Source of the DNA: Phytophthora colocasiae
Lineage: Eukaryota > Oomycota > Peronosporomycetes > Peronosporales > Peronosporaceae
Length of the DNA stretch: 64,000 nt
Assembly: GCA_018806915.1 (NCBI GenBank)
Contig: JAGKQI010000047.1
Coordinates: 372,001-436,000, forward strand
Direction of reading: 5' to 3'
This document shows, piece after piece, positions 1 through 11,438 of the stretch. The translations under genes were made by a program, and so were the position numbers. Position 1 is the first letter of the stretch. Each line of letters starts with the position of its first letter. The notes under the pieces were generated by a model. That model ran no database searches, was not told the DNA's origin, and saw nothing but the letters and a program-made list of their open reading frames with translations.

Positions 1-938
1 CTGTGCTGTGAAACTGGATACAGAGGGTCGTCTACGACTGCGTCCATGTGAATCATCCCATGTGAAGCTGTAAGCTCCGAGCACAGTACATGGTTTACCG
101 TCGCTGGCAGTCCAACACCATCGAGATTCAAACGCCAGTAAGCTGCAGGCGCATCAACCCCATTAAGTCTTGTCCGCGTCGCATTGACACCAAAGTGACG
201 CTTCATTGTTGCGGGGATGGAATCATGATAGGCTAATGCAGCAGCGTACACGTCCTCCACGGAATTGTGCGGGACCTCCGTCATGAAAACGCTGGACACA
301 AGAGTGTAGTCCTTGCAACCGGTGATATCGATCTGAGAGATTGGTAGTGCCGGTTCGTCTTCCTCTTGAAGCCTATGCACTTTATCAACTGCCATTTGTG
401 TGAATCTTTTCATCAATGACGGTACCGTCGCGATTGAGCGCTCATTGTGTGCAACCAATATATCAGCGCGTTGTACTGGATCTGTTCCAAAGCGAGTGTC
501 GAAGTGCAGCGCCTTGAAAACGTCCAGTCCGTTCGAATGAAGCGGTGCTCGAAACATGGCAGCTTGAAGAGTGGCAAACATAAGCTGCTGCTGGAGAAGT
601 ATCTCTTGAAGCTCAATGTGAGCTGCCTCAGTTACAGACACTTCGCGCTTCTTGTGAGCTGTCTGTTGAGCTGTGGCTAATACTTGTTCGTCCGGTAGTT
701 GCTGTGCCCACTTGGACTGCAGTCCCTGTAGTTCGTTTTCCATGGACTCAACCTGCGCTCTGAGTGAGCGAAGTTCATGGGTAGCTGTGAGTGGGGCTTT
801 GTTGGCGACGCGCCGTGATCTTCTAGAGGTGGGGCCTTTGCCTTTCAGAGCGGAGATGATATCTTCGTTCGTTAACGAAGGTCGACGTCGCTTTTTTATG
901 GCTTGTATTTCTTGCTTTCGTGATCGGAAGGAGTCCAT
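1..938 (-). CDS. START-like family protein, copy 1 (partial, C-terminus off the window)
   Basis: The frame is open from an ATG at 938 to the window edge, at least 312 codons. It has a basic N-terminus (KKRRR near residue 15, then SRRSRR), a coiled coil starting around LRAQVESMENELQ, and a C-terminal half that aligns by eye with the two downstream copies. Shared blocks include FGVNATRTRLN, TVNHVLCSELT and a repeated H-x-D-A motif. The family resembles oomycete proteins usually labelled M96 mating-specific; that label is from memory and not proven. The C-terminal half looks START-like, which would suggest binding of a lipid or other hydrophobic ligand, but this is inference. Unlike copies 2 and 3 it lacks the GRP AT-hook core before the coiled coil. 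No frameshift is visible. Confidence 0.7.
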   Translation of the reverse strand, partial: MDSFRSRKQEIQAIKKRRRPSLTNEDIISALKGKGPTSRRSRRVANKAPLTATHELRSLRAQVESMENELQGLQSKWAQQLPDEQVLATAQQTAHKKREVSVTEAAHIELQEILLQQQLMFATLQAAMFRAPLHSNGLDVFKALHFDTRFGTDPVQRADILVAHNERSIATVPSLMKRFTQMAVDKVHRLQEEDEPALPISQIDITGCKDYTLVSSVFMTEVPHNSVEDVYAAALAYHDSIPATMKRHFGVNATRTRLNGVDAPAAYWRLNLDGVGLPATVNHVLCSELTASHGMIHMDAVVDDPLYPVSQH

Positions 939-2718
939 TCCAGACTGAGCCTCTATTAGTGTCACGTTGGTTGGACGGAGGCTCATGGAAGTCGAAAGAA
1001 GACTGGACCAGTCACTGGCTGGTTGTTTCTCGGTCCTGGCTTGAGGCTGATCAGTGTGCTGAAGCGGGAAAATTGCCAATTGTATTGACGTGGAAAGGTG
1101 GCTACCGTAGCCGCTACGATACGCTTTGGAGCTTTTCGGCTGTTTTCGTCTATCCGAATAAGCTGGGCACGTCGTGCACACGAAATACTGCGGGAGTCAA
1201 CCTCGACATGTTTGTGGTCGTTTACAAAGTTTATTGCAGCAAACTTCGTCATTTAGTTACACGTACAAGTGTGCTGAGAACTGCTCGATAATGTGCATAT
1301 ACACTCCCCAAATCTTTACAATGAACGTGTATTTACGTAGCTTTTCTCGTAAAATCGAGGCAATGTTGCGAATTCTAGCCAAAGCAGCGCGTTGCGGTTG
1401 CCTTGACACTCAACTTGCCCTGTACAGTCAACGCTGCTCATATGGCGGTTGAGCACCGCCATCCGTAGATCTCGCTCTCTCGCCCGGGCCCTCCGCGCAT
1501 CAAGTTCAAGATTGGCCGTGTATGCTGCCACATACGCATTGCAGAAAAAGTCCGGGTATGTGGACGATATGTGATCCGATTAATTACCAACCGCACGATT
1601 TTCCACGGTTATTTATGCTCGCGCGATAAATGACCGAGTCGATATAAGCAAGCTAGAGGTTGTGCGTTTTATCCAATCAAGCTGAGGTCTCCCGCTGAGA
1701 CCTTGGACGAAGTATGATAGGCGAATACTCTGCAGTAACACTGGGTTTGGTTGCCTCACGACACATGTGCGGATGTAGCTTCCCATGAAGTGAATGACGA
1801 GGACTCCACATTTATACCCGTCTTCTTGGCGATTTTATCGGCTCTCTTGATAGCCACCATCCACGTATTGGAAATCAACTCGATCCTTGGTCATGATAGC
1901 CGTATGCCCATGTCATTTAACAATTCATCACTTCTAAACACCAGCATATAAGAAACAAACCTACTCAGCGAGGGGCAATGTGATCAGCACATACTACCAC
2001 ATACCATCACAAACTTTAAATACATTTATATCATCTGGTAAAGTTCTCCTCTGCAGGTTCATCAGGAAACTGCCACCCCCCTTATCTTGACCTTGTTTCG
2101 ACTTGCAGCACTAATTGAGTTTCGTTTTCTTGTAGATTTAACCAATAGGTTAATTCATTCTTCACAATTCCAGCCCAGCATCAAAAATACCTGAACTGTT
2201 GATGCGTAACTTCGCAATATTCATCAAACGAACTCAAAAAGAAGTCTGCCAGTTTGGAAAAGCAGTCTTCTCCATCCGGCGGCACGCGGGAATCCCCTCA
2301 GACCCTGACGAGTCGGTGTCTTTTTCGCGCTTGTCCCCACTCTTGCTGCTGGCGCGCATTTTCGCGGGAAGTGGCCCCTCCGAGCCATTTTCTTAGTCAC
2401 TACCGCAGCTTTTGGGCTCGTAACTGGATACACTCGAGCCGGAACCCTCCTACACACAACTGCAACATTAGCAGAAAATCAGGCACTTCATCCAGACTCG
2501 TCTAACGCTTCTTGCGCGCTTGCTTCGGCTTGGCGCCATCCGTCCGTCACGCTTCCTGGCTTCTTTCCCCTCCCTCGCAAATCGTCGACTGAACGTGTGG
2601 CCTGTGAGTGGCGCTCGGCTGCAAGTCATTTATTAATTTATGCAGGTAACGGGCGCGAAGTTATTTATTTTTAACGAACCACATACCAGGCACATACTCG
2701 TACTTTTTTTGGTATGCA
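939..2718. other. Intergenic stretch without a supported gene
   Basis: This is the upstream side of START-like copy 1 and runs to the TA target of a Tc1-like element. Only short reading frames occur and none resembles a known protein. I see no RNA gene or repeat with clear boundaries. Confidence 0.5.
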
Positions 2719-2720
2719 TA

Positions 2721-3976
2721 CACTCCGCGCCAGGATAGATCGGCCACCCACGTTGCTGGCCGTAACTCAGTCAATTTTAGGAGTTGGAGCCTGCTATTTA
2801 GATATGTTTTGCAGCTATTTTTGACTAAAGCGGTGTTTGTGCTAACGAGCTGGATATTGCAATTCATCGGGTGGCTAGCATACAGAGGAGCACTTTTGGC
2901 ACCTCGACAGGTTAGATCGGCCACCAATACAATACAAATCTCAAATCAAATGTGACTAAATGATTGCATATTAAAAGAGTTGATGAAGACGAGCGGTCTG
3001 TATTGGTGCTTTCAGCGCTTACTTGGCAAGATGCCACGCAAGAAAATGCCCCACTAACCCCAGAAGAAGCCCCGCCTCACTGATAATGAGCGGGGTAGAA
3101 TTCAAGGCCTTCGGGAAGCGGGTGTGAGCGCTCGTAACACTGCACTGCTGACCTCCCGCAGCGGAGACACCGTCGCCCGTGTTGTTGCCCCAGCTCCCAC
3201 TGCGAAACCAAAGCGCCCTGGCCCCCCCACCTAATCTAACGGATCGTGAAACGCGGCGCCTAGTGCGCGAAGCGTCCAAGGGCAACCTCTCTGCCGCTAA
3301 GCTCAAGGCCGAGCTGAAACCCTCCGTCTCCGTGCGCACCATACAGTGTACCCTTTCCAGGGTAGACTGGATGATGTACACAAAGATGGAGAACAAGTTG
3401 CCATTGAAACTGGAGGACATGGCCGCTCGTAAGGCGTGGGCTCGCACCATGCTAGTGCGGAAAGATAACGCAAGCATTCACGTCTCCAAGCAAACTAAGG
3501 GTTTTTTTACGGAGCAAGCTGTAGATGTTCTAGATTGGCCATCAAAGTCACCGGATCTTAATCCCATAGAAAATCTGTGGTCTATTATGAGTAGGAGGGT
3601 CTATAATAATGGAAAACAGTATGAGAGCGTAGCAGATTTAACTGTTGCGCTCTTTGAGGCATGGGAATCAATCCCATTAGCTCTACTAAAGTCCCTCATC
3701 GAGTCGATGCCACGACTCACTATTGATATGCAATCATTTAGTCACATGTGATTTGAGATTTGTATTGTGTTGGTGGCCGATCTAACCTGTCGAGGTGCCA
3801 AAAGTGCTCCTCTGTATGCTAGCCACCCGATGAATTGCAATATCCAGCTCGTTAGCACAAACACCGCTTTAGTCAAAAATAGCTGCAAAACATATCTAAA
3901 TAGCAGGCTCCAACTCCTAAAATTGACTGAGTTACGGCCAGCAACGTGGGTGGCCGATCTATCCTGGCGCGGAGTG
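2721..3976 (+). mobile_element. Tc1/mariner-like element with 251-bp terminal inverted repeats, defective
   Basis: The element is 1256 bp, starts CACTCCGCGCC and ends with its inverse, and is flanked by TA at 2719-2720 and 3977-3978. The inverted repeats are 251 bp each (2721-2971 and 3726-3976), far longer than the usual Tc1 ends of a few tens of bases. Each repeat is open in one frame, giving a repeated ORF that is only a shadow. The centre holds a broken transposase on the + strand. A second derivative of the same family lies at 50766-51712 and a third, related remnant near 31540-32270. It sits in the gap between START-like copies 1 and 2. Confidence 0.9.
2990..3720 (+). pseudogene. Tc1-like transposase remnant, internally deleted
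   Basis: The N-terminal part reads NERGRIQGLREAGVSAR and DTVARVV, a paired helix-turn-helix, but has stop codons and a frameshift near 3230. From 3179 the frame carries NLTDRETRRL, then RVDWMMYTKMEN. It then jumps from WARTMLV directly to RKDNASIHVSKQTKGFF and DWPSKSPDLNPIENLW. The stretch that should hold the first catalytic aspartate (usually FSDE) is missing, while the second D (in DNA) and the E (in NPIE) remain. It cannot be active. The 951-bp copy at 50766-51712 has a larger deletion of the same gene. Confidence 0.85.
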
Positions 3977-3978
3977 TA

Positions 3979-4476
3979 TGTGGCAGTAACCACTCCGTTC
4001 AAGATTCGCCGCTTGTCAGGAGTGGGAAAGCATAATAGGAATGTGAAGCGACATGTTCAAGATGGTTTTCGAGTGAATCGCCTTCTCTGGTTGCGTTCGG
4101 CCAGCGAAGAGCGTAATCGAGCATCAGGCTCCTTGGACTTGCGATTCCTGGGTGTGAGTTTGCCTCAAACTCCGTGACGTTGCCACCTCAGAAGGAAAAG
4201 GTAAGGATGTACCATTGCCGAAGCTGAAAGCACATAACATGCAGGTTGATATTTTTTTGTCAATAACGGTCCTGCAGATATACCCGAAAAGGTGGCGAAA
4301 TCGAGAGCAAGGCAAGTCAACCCGGTTGTCTTTTTCGCAGACTGCAGGACACACTCGCTCACGCTGCAACGCTTGACAGATGAAATCCATGCACGCATCG
4401 AGTTTTCCAAGCAAATCGTAAGATCCTTGGTAACTTCCCAGAGGTACAGTAAGCATGCCGATGCTTTCGCTGCACA
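3979..4476. other. Intergenic stretch between the Tc1-like element and copia 1
   Basis: About 500 bp of single-copy-looking sequence. Overlapping short frames on both strands show no recognisable protein. It ends at the CTATA target duplication of copia 1 (4477-4481). Confidence 0.5.
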
Positions 4477-4481
4477 CTATA

Positions 4482-4638
4482 TGTTAGAAATGTACGTTGG
4501 GATCAGCCTGTGGCTTAATACGCAAAATGAAGAGTGAGATTGCAAAGCTTAGCATACCTATCCAACTACTGTTACCTCCACCTGAAATGGTCGACGTTCC
4601 CCCCAGATCTGCACGCCCTACAACTTTGCCTTTCAACA
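4482..4638 (-). repeat. Copia 1 3' LTR
   Basis: 157 bp, apparently identical to 12005-12161. It starts TG and ends CA, and is preceded by target duplication CTATA. Reverse-strand coding (pol stop at 4668) ends 30 bp away. Confidence 0.92.
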
Positions 4639-4667
4639 CTCCTCCTCGTCGACGATTTCAGCGAGTC

Positions 4668-6872
4668 TCAATGCAGTCCGATACGATCCCGCAGCTCGAT
4701 CATTCTTGGTACACTCAGCGCCTTCGTCAACAGATCCGCCGGCATCTCCTTGGTTTCCAGATACTCAGCTCGCAGCACGCCACGTCTCACGTAGTCCCCA
4801 ACGAACTTGATACGTACGTCTATGTGCTTTGCTTTTCCAGACGATTGTTCTCCTCCGAGCTGTTTCAGCGCGGCTTGATTGTCCACGCGCAGCTCCATTG
4901 GCGTCTCTAACGGCAACTTCAATTCACCGAGAAGCTCCCGTACTCCGAGCATCTCCTGCGCCACTACGGACGCGGCGGTGTACTCAGCTTCCATTGTGGA
5001 AAGCGAGACACCGCCCTGTTTCTTACATATCCAACTAATGGGCATACCATCCACTGTCACGAGTCCTCCGGTGGTCGACTTCCTGTCAGTTTTGTCACCA
5101 GCATAGTCCGCGTCACTGTACCCGATCACTCTCAGCGACTGACCCTTGTCATCGACCTCTTTCATACGCAGCTTCAGCGACTTCGTTCCAGCTAGGTAGC
5201 GTAACACGCGCTTCGCTAATTTCCAATCTCCAACTGTCGGAGCTTGCGTCCTTCGGGTGACTTTATGAACTGCGAAGGCAATGTCCGGCCTCGTACAGCG
5301 CGCGATCCACAACAAACTTCCAACGAGCGACTGAAAAGTCCTCACGGTCACAGCTCCAGCTCCTCCATCCATGGGCAGCATTTCACTCGACGTGTCCAGA
5401 ACTTCACTCCAGTCTTCACCAATAGGTGCGCGCACAGCATGTGCCTTTTCCAACCCGTACGCCTGCAGTAACTCATCTATTGTCACTTCTTGATCCAGGT
5501 CGTACCCATCGTCTTCGCAGTACTCCAGCCTCATTCCCAGGAACTTGCGAGCACACCCCAAGTCTTTAATGTCCAGCGACTTCAGTTCTTCAAAGAACAC
5601 ATCTACAGCGTGTTGCTGTGTCCCCGTCACTAGCAGATCGTCTACATAGACACCCACGACTATCAGCACCCCAGCCTTGTACCTGTAGTACACGCACATA
5701 TCCACGAGGCTCTGGTGAAAGCCAATATTCACGAGCTTCGAGTGCAGTAGCTTACTCCAAAGGCGACCCGCTTGTTTCAGCCCATACAGCGCCTTCTTTA
5801 GCTCCAGTGCTACCTCAGCGTCTGTTTCCACGCCGAGCTTCTTTAGAATCTCCTCAGAGATCTTCATCCCTTGCGGCACCTTAATATAGATACGCAAGTC
5901 TTCCTCCTTGTCCGCCTTCACATAGGCATTGGGCACGTCACCATGCTTGGCCGGCACGCGCCACTTCCTCGCAAGTACGAATATGACTTTCACGCTAGTC
6001 ATGTCGATGACTGCAGCAAATGTTACGCTGTAGTTAACTCCAAACGTCTGTTCGTTTCCGCACGCAACGAGTCGAGCCTTGAGCCGCTCGATTAATCCTT
6101 CCGCGTCCAGTTTCGTCTTGAACACCCATTTGGTGTGCAGGACGCACACTCCCTTCGGTAGTCGCACCACCTCCCATACACCGTTGTCTTCCAGAGCTCT
6201 GAGCTCATCAACCATGGCCTTCTCCCAGCCAATTTTCTGTTGGCCGCGCATGGCCTCTGTGTAGTTCTTGGGATCCGGTTCCAGGACGTTGTTCACGACA
6301 TTTTCCGCCGCCGGGTCCTGCTGACCAGTCTCAGCCGAATCAGCCCCAGCAGCCTTCGCCACTGATCGAGTCACATGTCTTTCTCTCGTCCAGGTTTTCT
6401 TTTTCCTTGAGCTCTTCTTGCGCTCCTTACCGCGGCCTTTCCCGCCGCTCACCTTGTCCGCTCCGCCTCTCTTCGAAGCTCCGCTGGCCCCCTTAGCCTC
6501 GGCTCCAGCTTCGTCCTCGTACAGCCTCTGCACCTGCAAGTTCTGCGTCTTGTCCAGCGTTTCGATATTCCGCACATGCTGAGACGTCACCACCTTTTTG
6601 TCCTTAGGTAAGTAGACTCTGTAGCCCTTCACTTCCTCTCCAATACCGACGATCATACCCTGCTGTGCCCTTTGCGAGAAGTTTTTGTTGCTGGGGTCTC
6701 TGTAGACCGTGCACGGCGACCCGAAAACCACTATCTTCCCGAGTTGTGGTGTCTCCTTCGTCAGCACCTTGAGTGGCGACGCGCGTCCAGGATTCGCGTT
6801 AGTCGGCGCACGATTGAGAATGTACGCAGCATACTGTACCGCATCCCCCAAAAGCTCAAAGGGAGCCCGCAC
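4668..6872 (-). pseudogene. Copia 1 pol, C-terminal part: integrase tail, reverse transcriptase, RNase H
   Basis: The 734-codon frame begins just after a one-base frameshift that separates it from the upstream frame. Both frames read through the same integrase segment: SFWG in one continues as [15 protein letters not shown] in the other. The reverse transcriptase includes VWEVVRLPKG, WVFKTKLDAEG, ARLVACG, ALYGLKQAGRLW and the active-site YVDDLL. The RNase H has GYSDADYAGD, STMEAEYTA and DNQAAL, then MPADLLTKAL. All catalytic acidic positions expected for copia appear present. The defect is a G run of five where six would restore frame, at about 6843-6848. It could be a real mutation or a sequencing error. 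Confidence 0.88.
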
Positions 6873-8671
6873 GCAAAAATCATGCAGCGTGCCATGTTCA
6901 TCACGGTGCGGTGCATCCTTTCCGCCTTCCCGTTGCTGGCCTGGTTGTTGGCCTCACTGCGCTGCCTCGCAACGCCCGTGGTCTTGCAGAACAGATCCAC
7001 GTTTCGATATTCCCCGCCCGAATCTGTCCTCAGCACACGAATCTTGCAGTTAAACTCCTTCTCGAAGAACACCAAGAAGTGCTCGAACTTCTTCGCAGCC
7101 TGGTCCTTCGTCTTCGCCAAAAACACTCTCACGTAGTTGCTCTTGTGGTCAACAAAGTTGATCATATAGCGGTTTCCTAGACGATCTCTCGGCGTCATCG
7201 GGCCTTTCAGGTCCGAGCATATAACCCCGCCGATACGATATATGGGCGAGTGGGCCCCGCTGTCCTTCCGCGATTGTCGCCCTTTGCTCTGTTTCCCCTC
7301 CGCACAAGTCAAGCAGTTGACGCGCTTGTGATCCGTGAGTGCGATCCCAGAGCTCGGGTCTCGCGCTAGCCTCTCCACCGAGTCGTAGTTCAGATGGCCT
7401 AGGCGCTTGTGGAAATCCACCAGCGTCCCCTGCTGCACATCCGGGGGGAAATCATCTCCACTCTGCGCTTCCCCATCAAGCGCCGACATTATGACCTCTG
7501 CCGGCGCCTCCTTGAGCTTCACCACAGTCCCTTCCACGACCAGCACATTCTTTCGGAGGTCCACGTCAAACACCACGCGCTCTCCGTCCTTGGCCGCCAG
7601 CACCCGTCTTCCATCTCGCTGCGCCAACGAATATCCCATCGCATCCAGCGAACCGTACGACAGCAGGTTGTGCACCACGTCCGCAGCGTAATACACATTC
7701 GTGAGCTTCAAAGTTTGCTCCTGTCCACACGCCTTCACGCGCAACGTTAGCGTACCCTTCATCGTGATATTGAGCGGATCTCCATTCGGCTGCGTGCACG
7801 AATCCACGTGCGGCTCCAAACCTTCCAGCCACGACTGGTCGTTTACGAGGTGGCGACTGGAACCGCTGTCCAAAATCCAGTCTCTGCCAGGTTTGATGGC
7901 CGCCTCACTCAATGCAAGCGTTATGTCCGGCTCCTCCTGTTCTTCCTTTCCTGGGCACGCAGCCCTCAGGTGACCAGCCTGTCCGCACTTGTAGCAGCGG
8001 CGTGTTTCGCGTTTTCCCCGCTCACTAACCGCTCCGACGAGTTCTCGACCAAGGTTCTTTTTATTCGTCTCGCTTTCCCACGCCTGAGCAAAGTGCGCGA
8101 GCTCCTCCGCGTGCGCCAGGTAGTCAGTGCGTGTGCTATCGACCTTAGCCATAAGCGCCGTTCTCAAGTCCGCCGATGCGTACTGCACGATGTTGTTCAG
8201 CACTAAATAGTCCGCGCCGCCACCAGTCGCCTCCGAGACCGCCACTAAGTACATGTAGTGCTCCGGCCATGTCCTCTTCGGGTCCTTCGGGGCCGTAAAC
8301 AGCTGCATCGCACGTGCAGGTGTCAAGTTGGTCTTGTAGGTCTCTAGCATCTTCTCCATGACGTACTGGAGTGTCGGCATCTGGGACCACCATGACTCCA
8401 CTTGCCGGTTGTAGTATCTCTCAGCAGTTCCCGTTAGGTAGTTTCCAAGTAAGTCGATCTTCACGAACTCCGTCCACGTGAACCCACAGGCTGCCTGTGC
8501 GAGCACAATCTGCCTCTCGAAGCGTTTTCCCCATTCCAGGAAACCAGATCCGAGCCCCACATAGAGTTCCTTTCCGCTAAAGGGCCTAATCGCCAGCTTC
8601 TTCTGCCGCGCGTCGGGGTATCCGTAGCCCGGTTGCCCCTGTCCTTGCTCTCCTGCTCCACCTTGACCTTG
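6840..8671 (-). pseudogene. Copia 1 gag C-terminus, zinc knuckle, protease and integrase core
   Basis: On the - strand after the MULE, gag resumes at [12 protein letters not shown]. It carries a CCHC knuckle ([14 protein letters not shown]), then protease motif [11 protein letters not shown], the integrase zinc-binding HKRLGHLN...CLTCAEGK, and the DDE core ([27 protein letters not shown]). The frame ends where the one-base shift moves the reading into the pol frame at 6872. The apparent start at 8737 lies inside the MULE end, so it is not a real initiation site; translation would begin at the gag ATG at 11990. Confidence 0.88.
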
Positions 8672-9011
8672 GACAAAGTTCCAAAACCACAACAAATGCC
8701 TGAAAAACACCATGCACGCTGACAAACACAATACCACGTGTTTTCACCACATAAAAACATTCGCGGGCACCGCTAAATCACAGGAAACCACAAAAATTTA
8801 TAAGCAAACATCCCTTAGTGCGCACCAGCACAACCAATACTATTCACCCAATCATATACCTCTATTTGAAGATTTTACCCAATCACATCACGCGCTGCGC
8901 AGCCTATAGTACAACTTGACTGGTGGCGCTCGTCCGAGACCTTGCTGCTTCAAACTCTCTCTACTTCTAAATAAGTTCTTTCTCGCCTAGATCCCCACTC
9001 GCTTCTCGACA

Positions 9012-10844
9012 ATGCCCCGCCCACACGCCTGGAACCTGCTCTGTAGCGGTGTTTCGTCCGAAGACACCGCTTTCCTTCTCCAAGGAATGAAAACGTGGAA
9101 GACTGTCAAGAGCCAGCTGATGTCATGCGCGGCTTGCAGCAGCGGCATTCCGCATTCTATGCGCTACAAGGTGCTGCGCTGCGCCTGCAAGCACTGCACG
9201 GACGCAGTTCCCTACCAGGTCTGCCCATGGCGGCTGAAGGTGCTGGTCTGCCAGGAGACCGACGTCGCCGACATCCACGAGTTAGGCGAGCACCATTCGC
9301 GCGCGCAAACGCCGTCCAAGTTGTGCATCACGCCGCAGCAGCGGGACTTCATCAAGGAGCTGGCCCGCGAAAACCTGATGCCGCTACGCATCCGGCACGC
9401 ATTGGGACGCAAGTTTGGTCTCCGTCCTGCCGTACTACCCAGCCTGCGCTCGGTGCAAAACATTGTGCATCACTTTCGTCGAACGCGGCTCGGCGGCAAC
9501 GACAAGCACAAGGCGATTGTGGAGGCGGTGCGGGCATCCGCATTTAGTGGACGTGAAGGCGACCACGATGCCTTTACGTTCACTAGTGCGCATGATACCT
9601 CTGGCCTCCCCGAGATCGGAAACGGCTCAGATCCTCGGCCGTTCTTGATCGGCATGACCACCAAGGCACTTCTGCGCAACGCTGCGCGGGACGCGAGCAC
9701 CTTTGTGTTGCACCTCGACGCTACGTTCAAACTGAACAGCGTTGGTTACCCTGTTCTTGTCTGCGGCATCACCGACACCACCAGAACTTTCCACCTGGTG
9801 GCGCTTTTCATCACGTCGCAGCTCCAGTACGTGCACTTTGAAGCGGCGCTCGTTGCGCTACGCCGTGTGTATGCTCGGATCAACGGTGCGGAGTGGCAGG
9901 TGAAGTTCGTTCTTGGAGATGCAGACAAGGCACAACACAAAGCCTTCCGCAGTGTCTTCGCCGACTGCTCATTTACGTACCTCATGTGTTTCTACCACGT
10001 AGTGGCAAAGCTGCGCGAGAGGACTCGCGGATTGAGCTCGGAGCTCTCTGCATTAGTGTACAAGGGCGTCTACGACTTGCACTTTGCGCAGAGCAAGAGC
10101 GAGTACGTGGACAAGAAGGCGGCCATGCTGAAGGAGTGGGCTGGGCACGCTGACCTCGCCGCCTTTGCCACATACGTGAAGTCCCAGTGGCTCGAGGGTA
10201 ACTTCGCGAACTGGCAGTGCTTTCTTACCCCGCCCGGGTTCGCCACCACCAACAACCCTGTTGAGCAGTTCAACCGGGCGCTGAAGCGCGACTACACGCA
10301 TCACCGCCAGCTGAAAATGGGATTGCTGCTTGCGCAGCTACTTGCATGTTGCGGTCACCGCTCCATGGCGTTGCCTCGATTCGCCCTCGCGCCTTCCTGC
10401 GCAACGACGCTCCAGACCCGCACACGTGGGCTTCGTCGCCGTGGCCTGCTCTGCGAAAACGTAGTCACCAGATCCAGCATCGACTTTCTCCTTGGTGACG
10501 CCGACCCAGAACTGGTACATGTGCGTGCGCTGCCTCCTGTGAGGACGTTCGTCCCGGATCTCAACCGTGCGAGAGAGGACATGGCGATTTCCGCCCAGTT
10601 CGGTGTTCACTACGCGCGCATGGAGGTCGAGGGCCAGCCTCGTACCGGCTGGCCGGTCGACGTTCGGGCTGCATACTGTCCCTGTAAATACCACTTCAAA
10701 ATGGGGTACTGCTGTCACTTGCTGTTTGCCCAGCAGTCCCGCAGCGTAGTGGACGAGTCAGGCGAGGAAATCCTTGTAAACAGGAAGCGAGTTCGAAACG
10801 CTGGGCGCCCGCAAAGTATTGGCCACGCGCTTCAGCGTCTGTAG
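9012..10844 (+). CDS. MULE transposase, intact, with N-terminal zinc region and C-terminal SWIM motif
   Basis: 610 aa from an ATG at 9012, uninterrupted. The N-terminal 75 residues have paired cysteines (CAAC, CACKHC) like a WRKY/FLYWCH-type DNA-binding fold. The catalytic core shows LDATFKLN with D236, VLGDADKAQH with D303, and TTNNPVEQFNR with E418, the DDE triad expected of MULE transposases. A SWIM zinc motif lies near 556-572 (CPCKYHF...CCHLL). The protein would cut and reinsert its own element in the nucleus. It is opposite in strand to the copia around it. Uninterrupted coding and a recent host element suggest it may still be active. Confidence 0.92.
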   Translation: MPRPHAWNLLCSGVSSEDTAFLLQGMKTWKTVKSQLMSCAACSSGIPHSMRYKVLRCACKHCTDAVPYQVCPWRLKVLVCQETDVADIHELGEHHSRAQTPSKLCITPQQRDFIKELARENLMPLRIRHALGRKFGLRPAVLPSLRSVQNIVHHFRRTRLGGNDKHKAIVEAVRASAFSGREGDHDAFTFTSAHDTSGLPEIGNGSDPRPFLIGMTTKALLRNAARDASTFVLHLDATFKLNSVGYPVLVCGITDTTRTFHLVALFITSQLQYVHFEAALVALRRVYARINGAEWQVKFVLGDADKAQHKAFRSVFADCSFTYLMCFYHVVAKLRERTRGLSSELSALVYKGVYDLHFAQSKSEYVDKKAAMLKEWAGHADLAAFATYVKSQWLEGNFANWQCFLTPPGFATTNNPVEQFNRALKRDYTHHRQLKMGLLLAQLLACCGHRSMALPRFALAPSCATTLQTRTRGLRRRGLLCENVVTRSSIDFLLGDADPELVHVRALPPVRTFVPDLNRAREDMAISAQFGVHYARMEVEGQPRTGWPVDVRAAYCPCKYHFKMGYCCHLLFAQQSRSVVDESGEEILVNRKRVRNAGRPQSIGHALQRL

Positions 10845-10859
10845 GTAGGAATGATAATA

Positions 10860-11431
10860 ACACACGTTTGCAGCACTCACATATCCATTATGCTTGCCAT
10901 TATCTACACAGTAACAGACTAAACCACACATACAGAACGCATCATGTTAACGACGAAAATATAACACCCTGGAGTAAAGCAACCATAACACTTATTGCAC
11001 TTACGAGATTGTGTATCGATCCTCCAGCGACCAAAATGACGCTCATTGCGTTATGCACGCAAATGTCCAGGCAGGCAGCAGACGACCAGCGCGTAGAGCT
11101 GATCTGTGGCTATGCGCTGGTCGCGCCAGCCGAGCGCAACAGGCCACCGACGCTTCTCCTGTTCTGCTGTCCACGCACTGCAGGCCACCGACGACACCCC
11201 CGCCGCACAGGCCGCGCGCTGCAGACCACCGACGACACGCTCCGCTGAAGGCCGCGCTCAGTCCACCCAGTCAGGTTCTTAAATGGGGAGGGAGGGGAGG
11301 TGAGACACCTTAACCTAGACCTAACGGCAACTGACTGACAGGATGCTGGCAGATGAGCCGTCTCTGTCATGGTGCTGAGCTGGATCCCATTGTGTTTGTC
11401 AGGGAATGTATGGTGTTTATGATATTTTGTG
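10860..11431. other. MULE 3' region with short imperfect tandem repeats
   Basis: Non-coding part of the MULE. Between about 11140 and 11240 the block AGGCCACCGACGAC recurs three times with small changes (11141, 11179 and, as AGACCACCGACGAC, 11223). Subterminal repeats like these are common transposase-binding sites. The right terminal repeat is at about 11392-11431. Confidence 0.55.
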
Positions 11432-11438
11432 GACCTTG

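Larger units (their letters stand above)
8672..11431 (+). mobile_element. Mutator-like element (MULE) nested in copia 1 gag
   Basis: The element interrupts gag between two copies of GACCTTG (8665-8671 and 11432-11438). Removing it and one copy restores the gag frame (PPPQG joined to QGGAG). The ends are imperfect inverted repeats. Left 8672 GACAAAGTTCC and right, inverted, CACAAAATATC share ACAAA, and a little further in both carry AACACCAT followed by CTGACAAACACAAT or a close variant. It encodes one intact MULE transposase. The exact end base is uncertain by one or two positions, because typical MULE duplications are 8-9 bp and only 7 bp match here. Confidence 0.82.

Noticed and set aside
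3019..3477. 152-codon - strand frame over the Tc1-like transposase
   Set aside because: It is the complement of a recognisable transposase and has no features of its own.
2661..4177. Matching ORFs in the two long terminal repeats of the Tc1-like element
   Set aside because: The shared protein is only a reading of the 251-bp inverted repeat, present in opposite directions at both ends.
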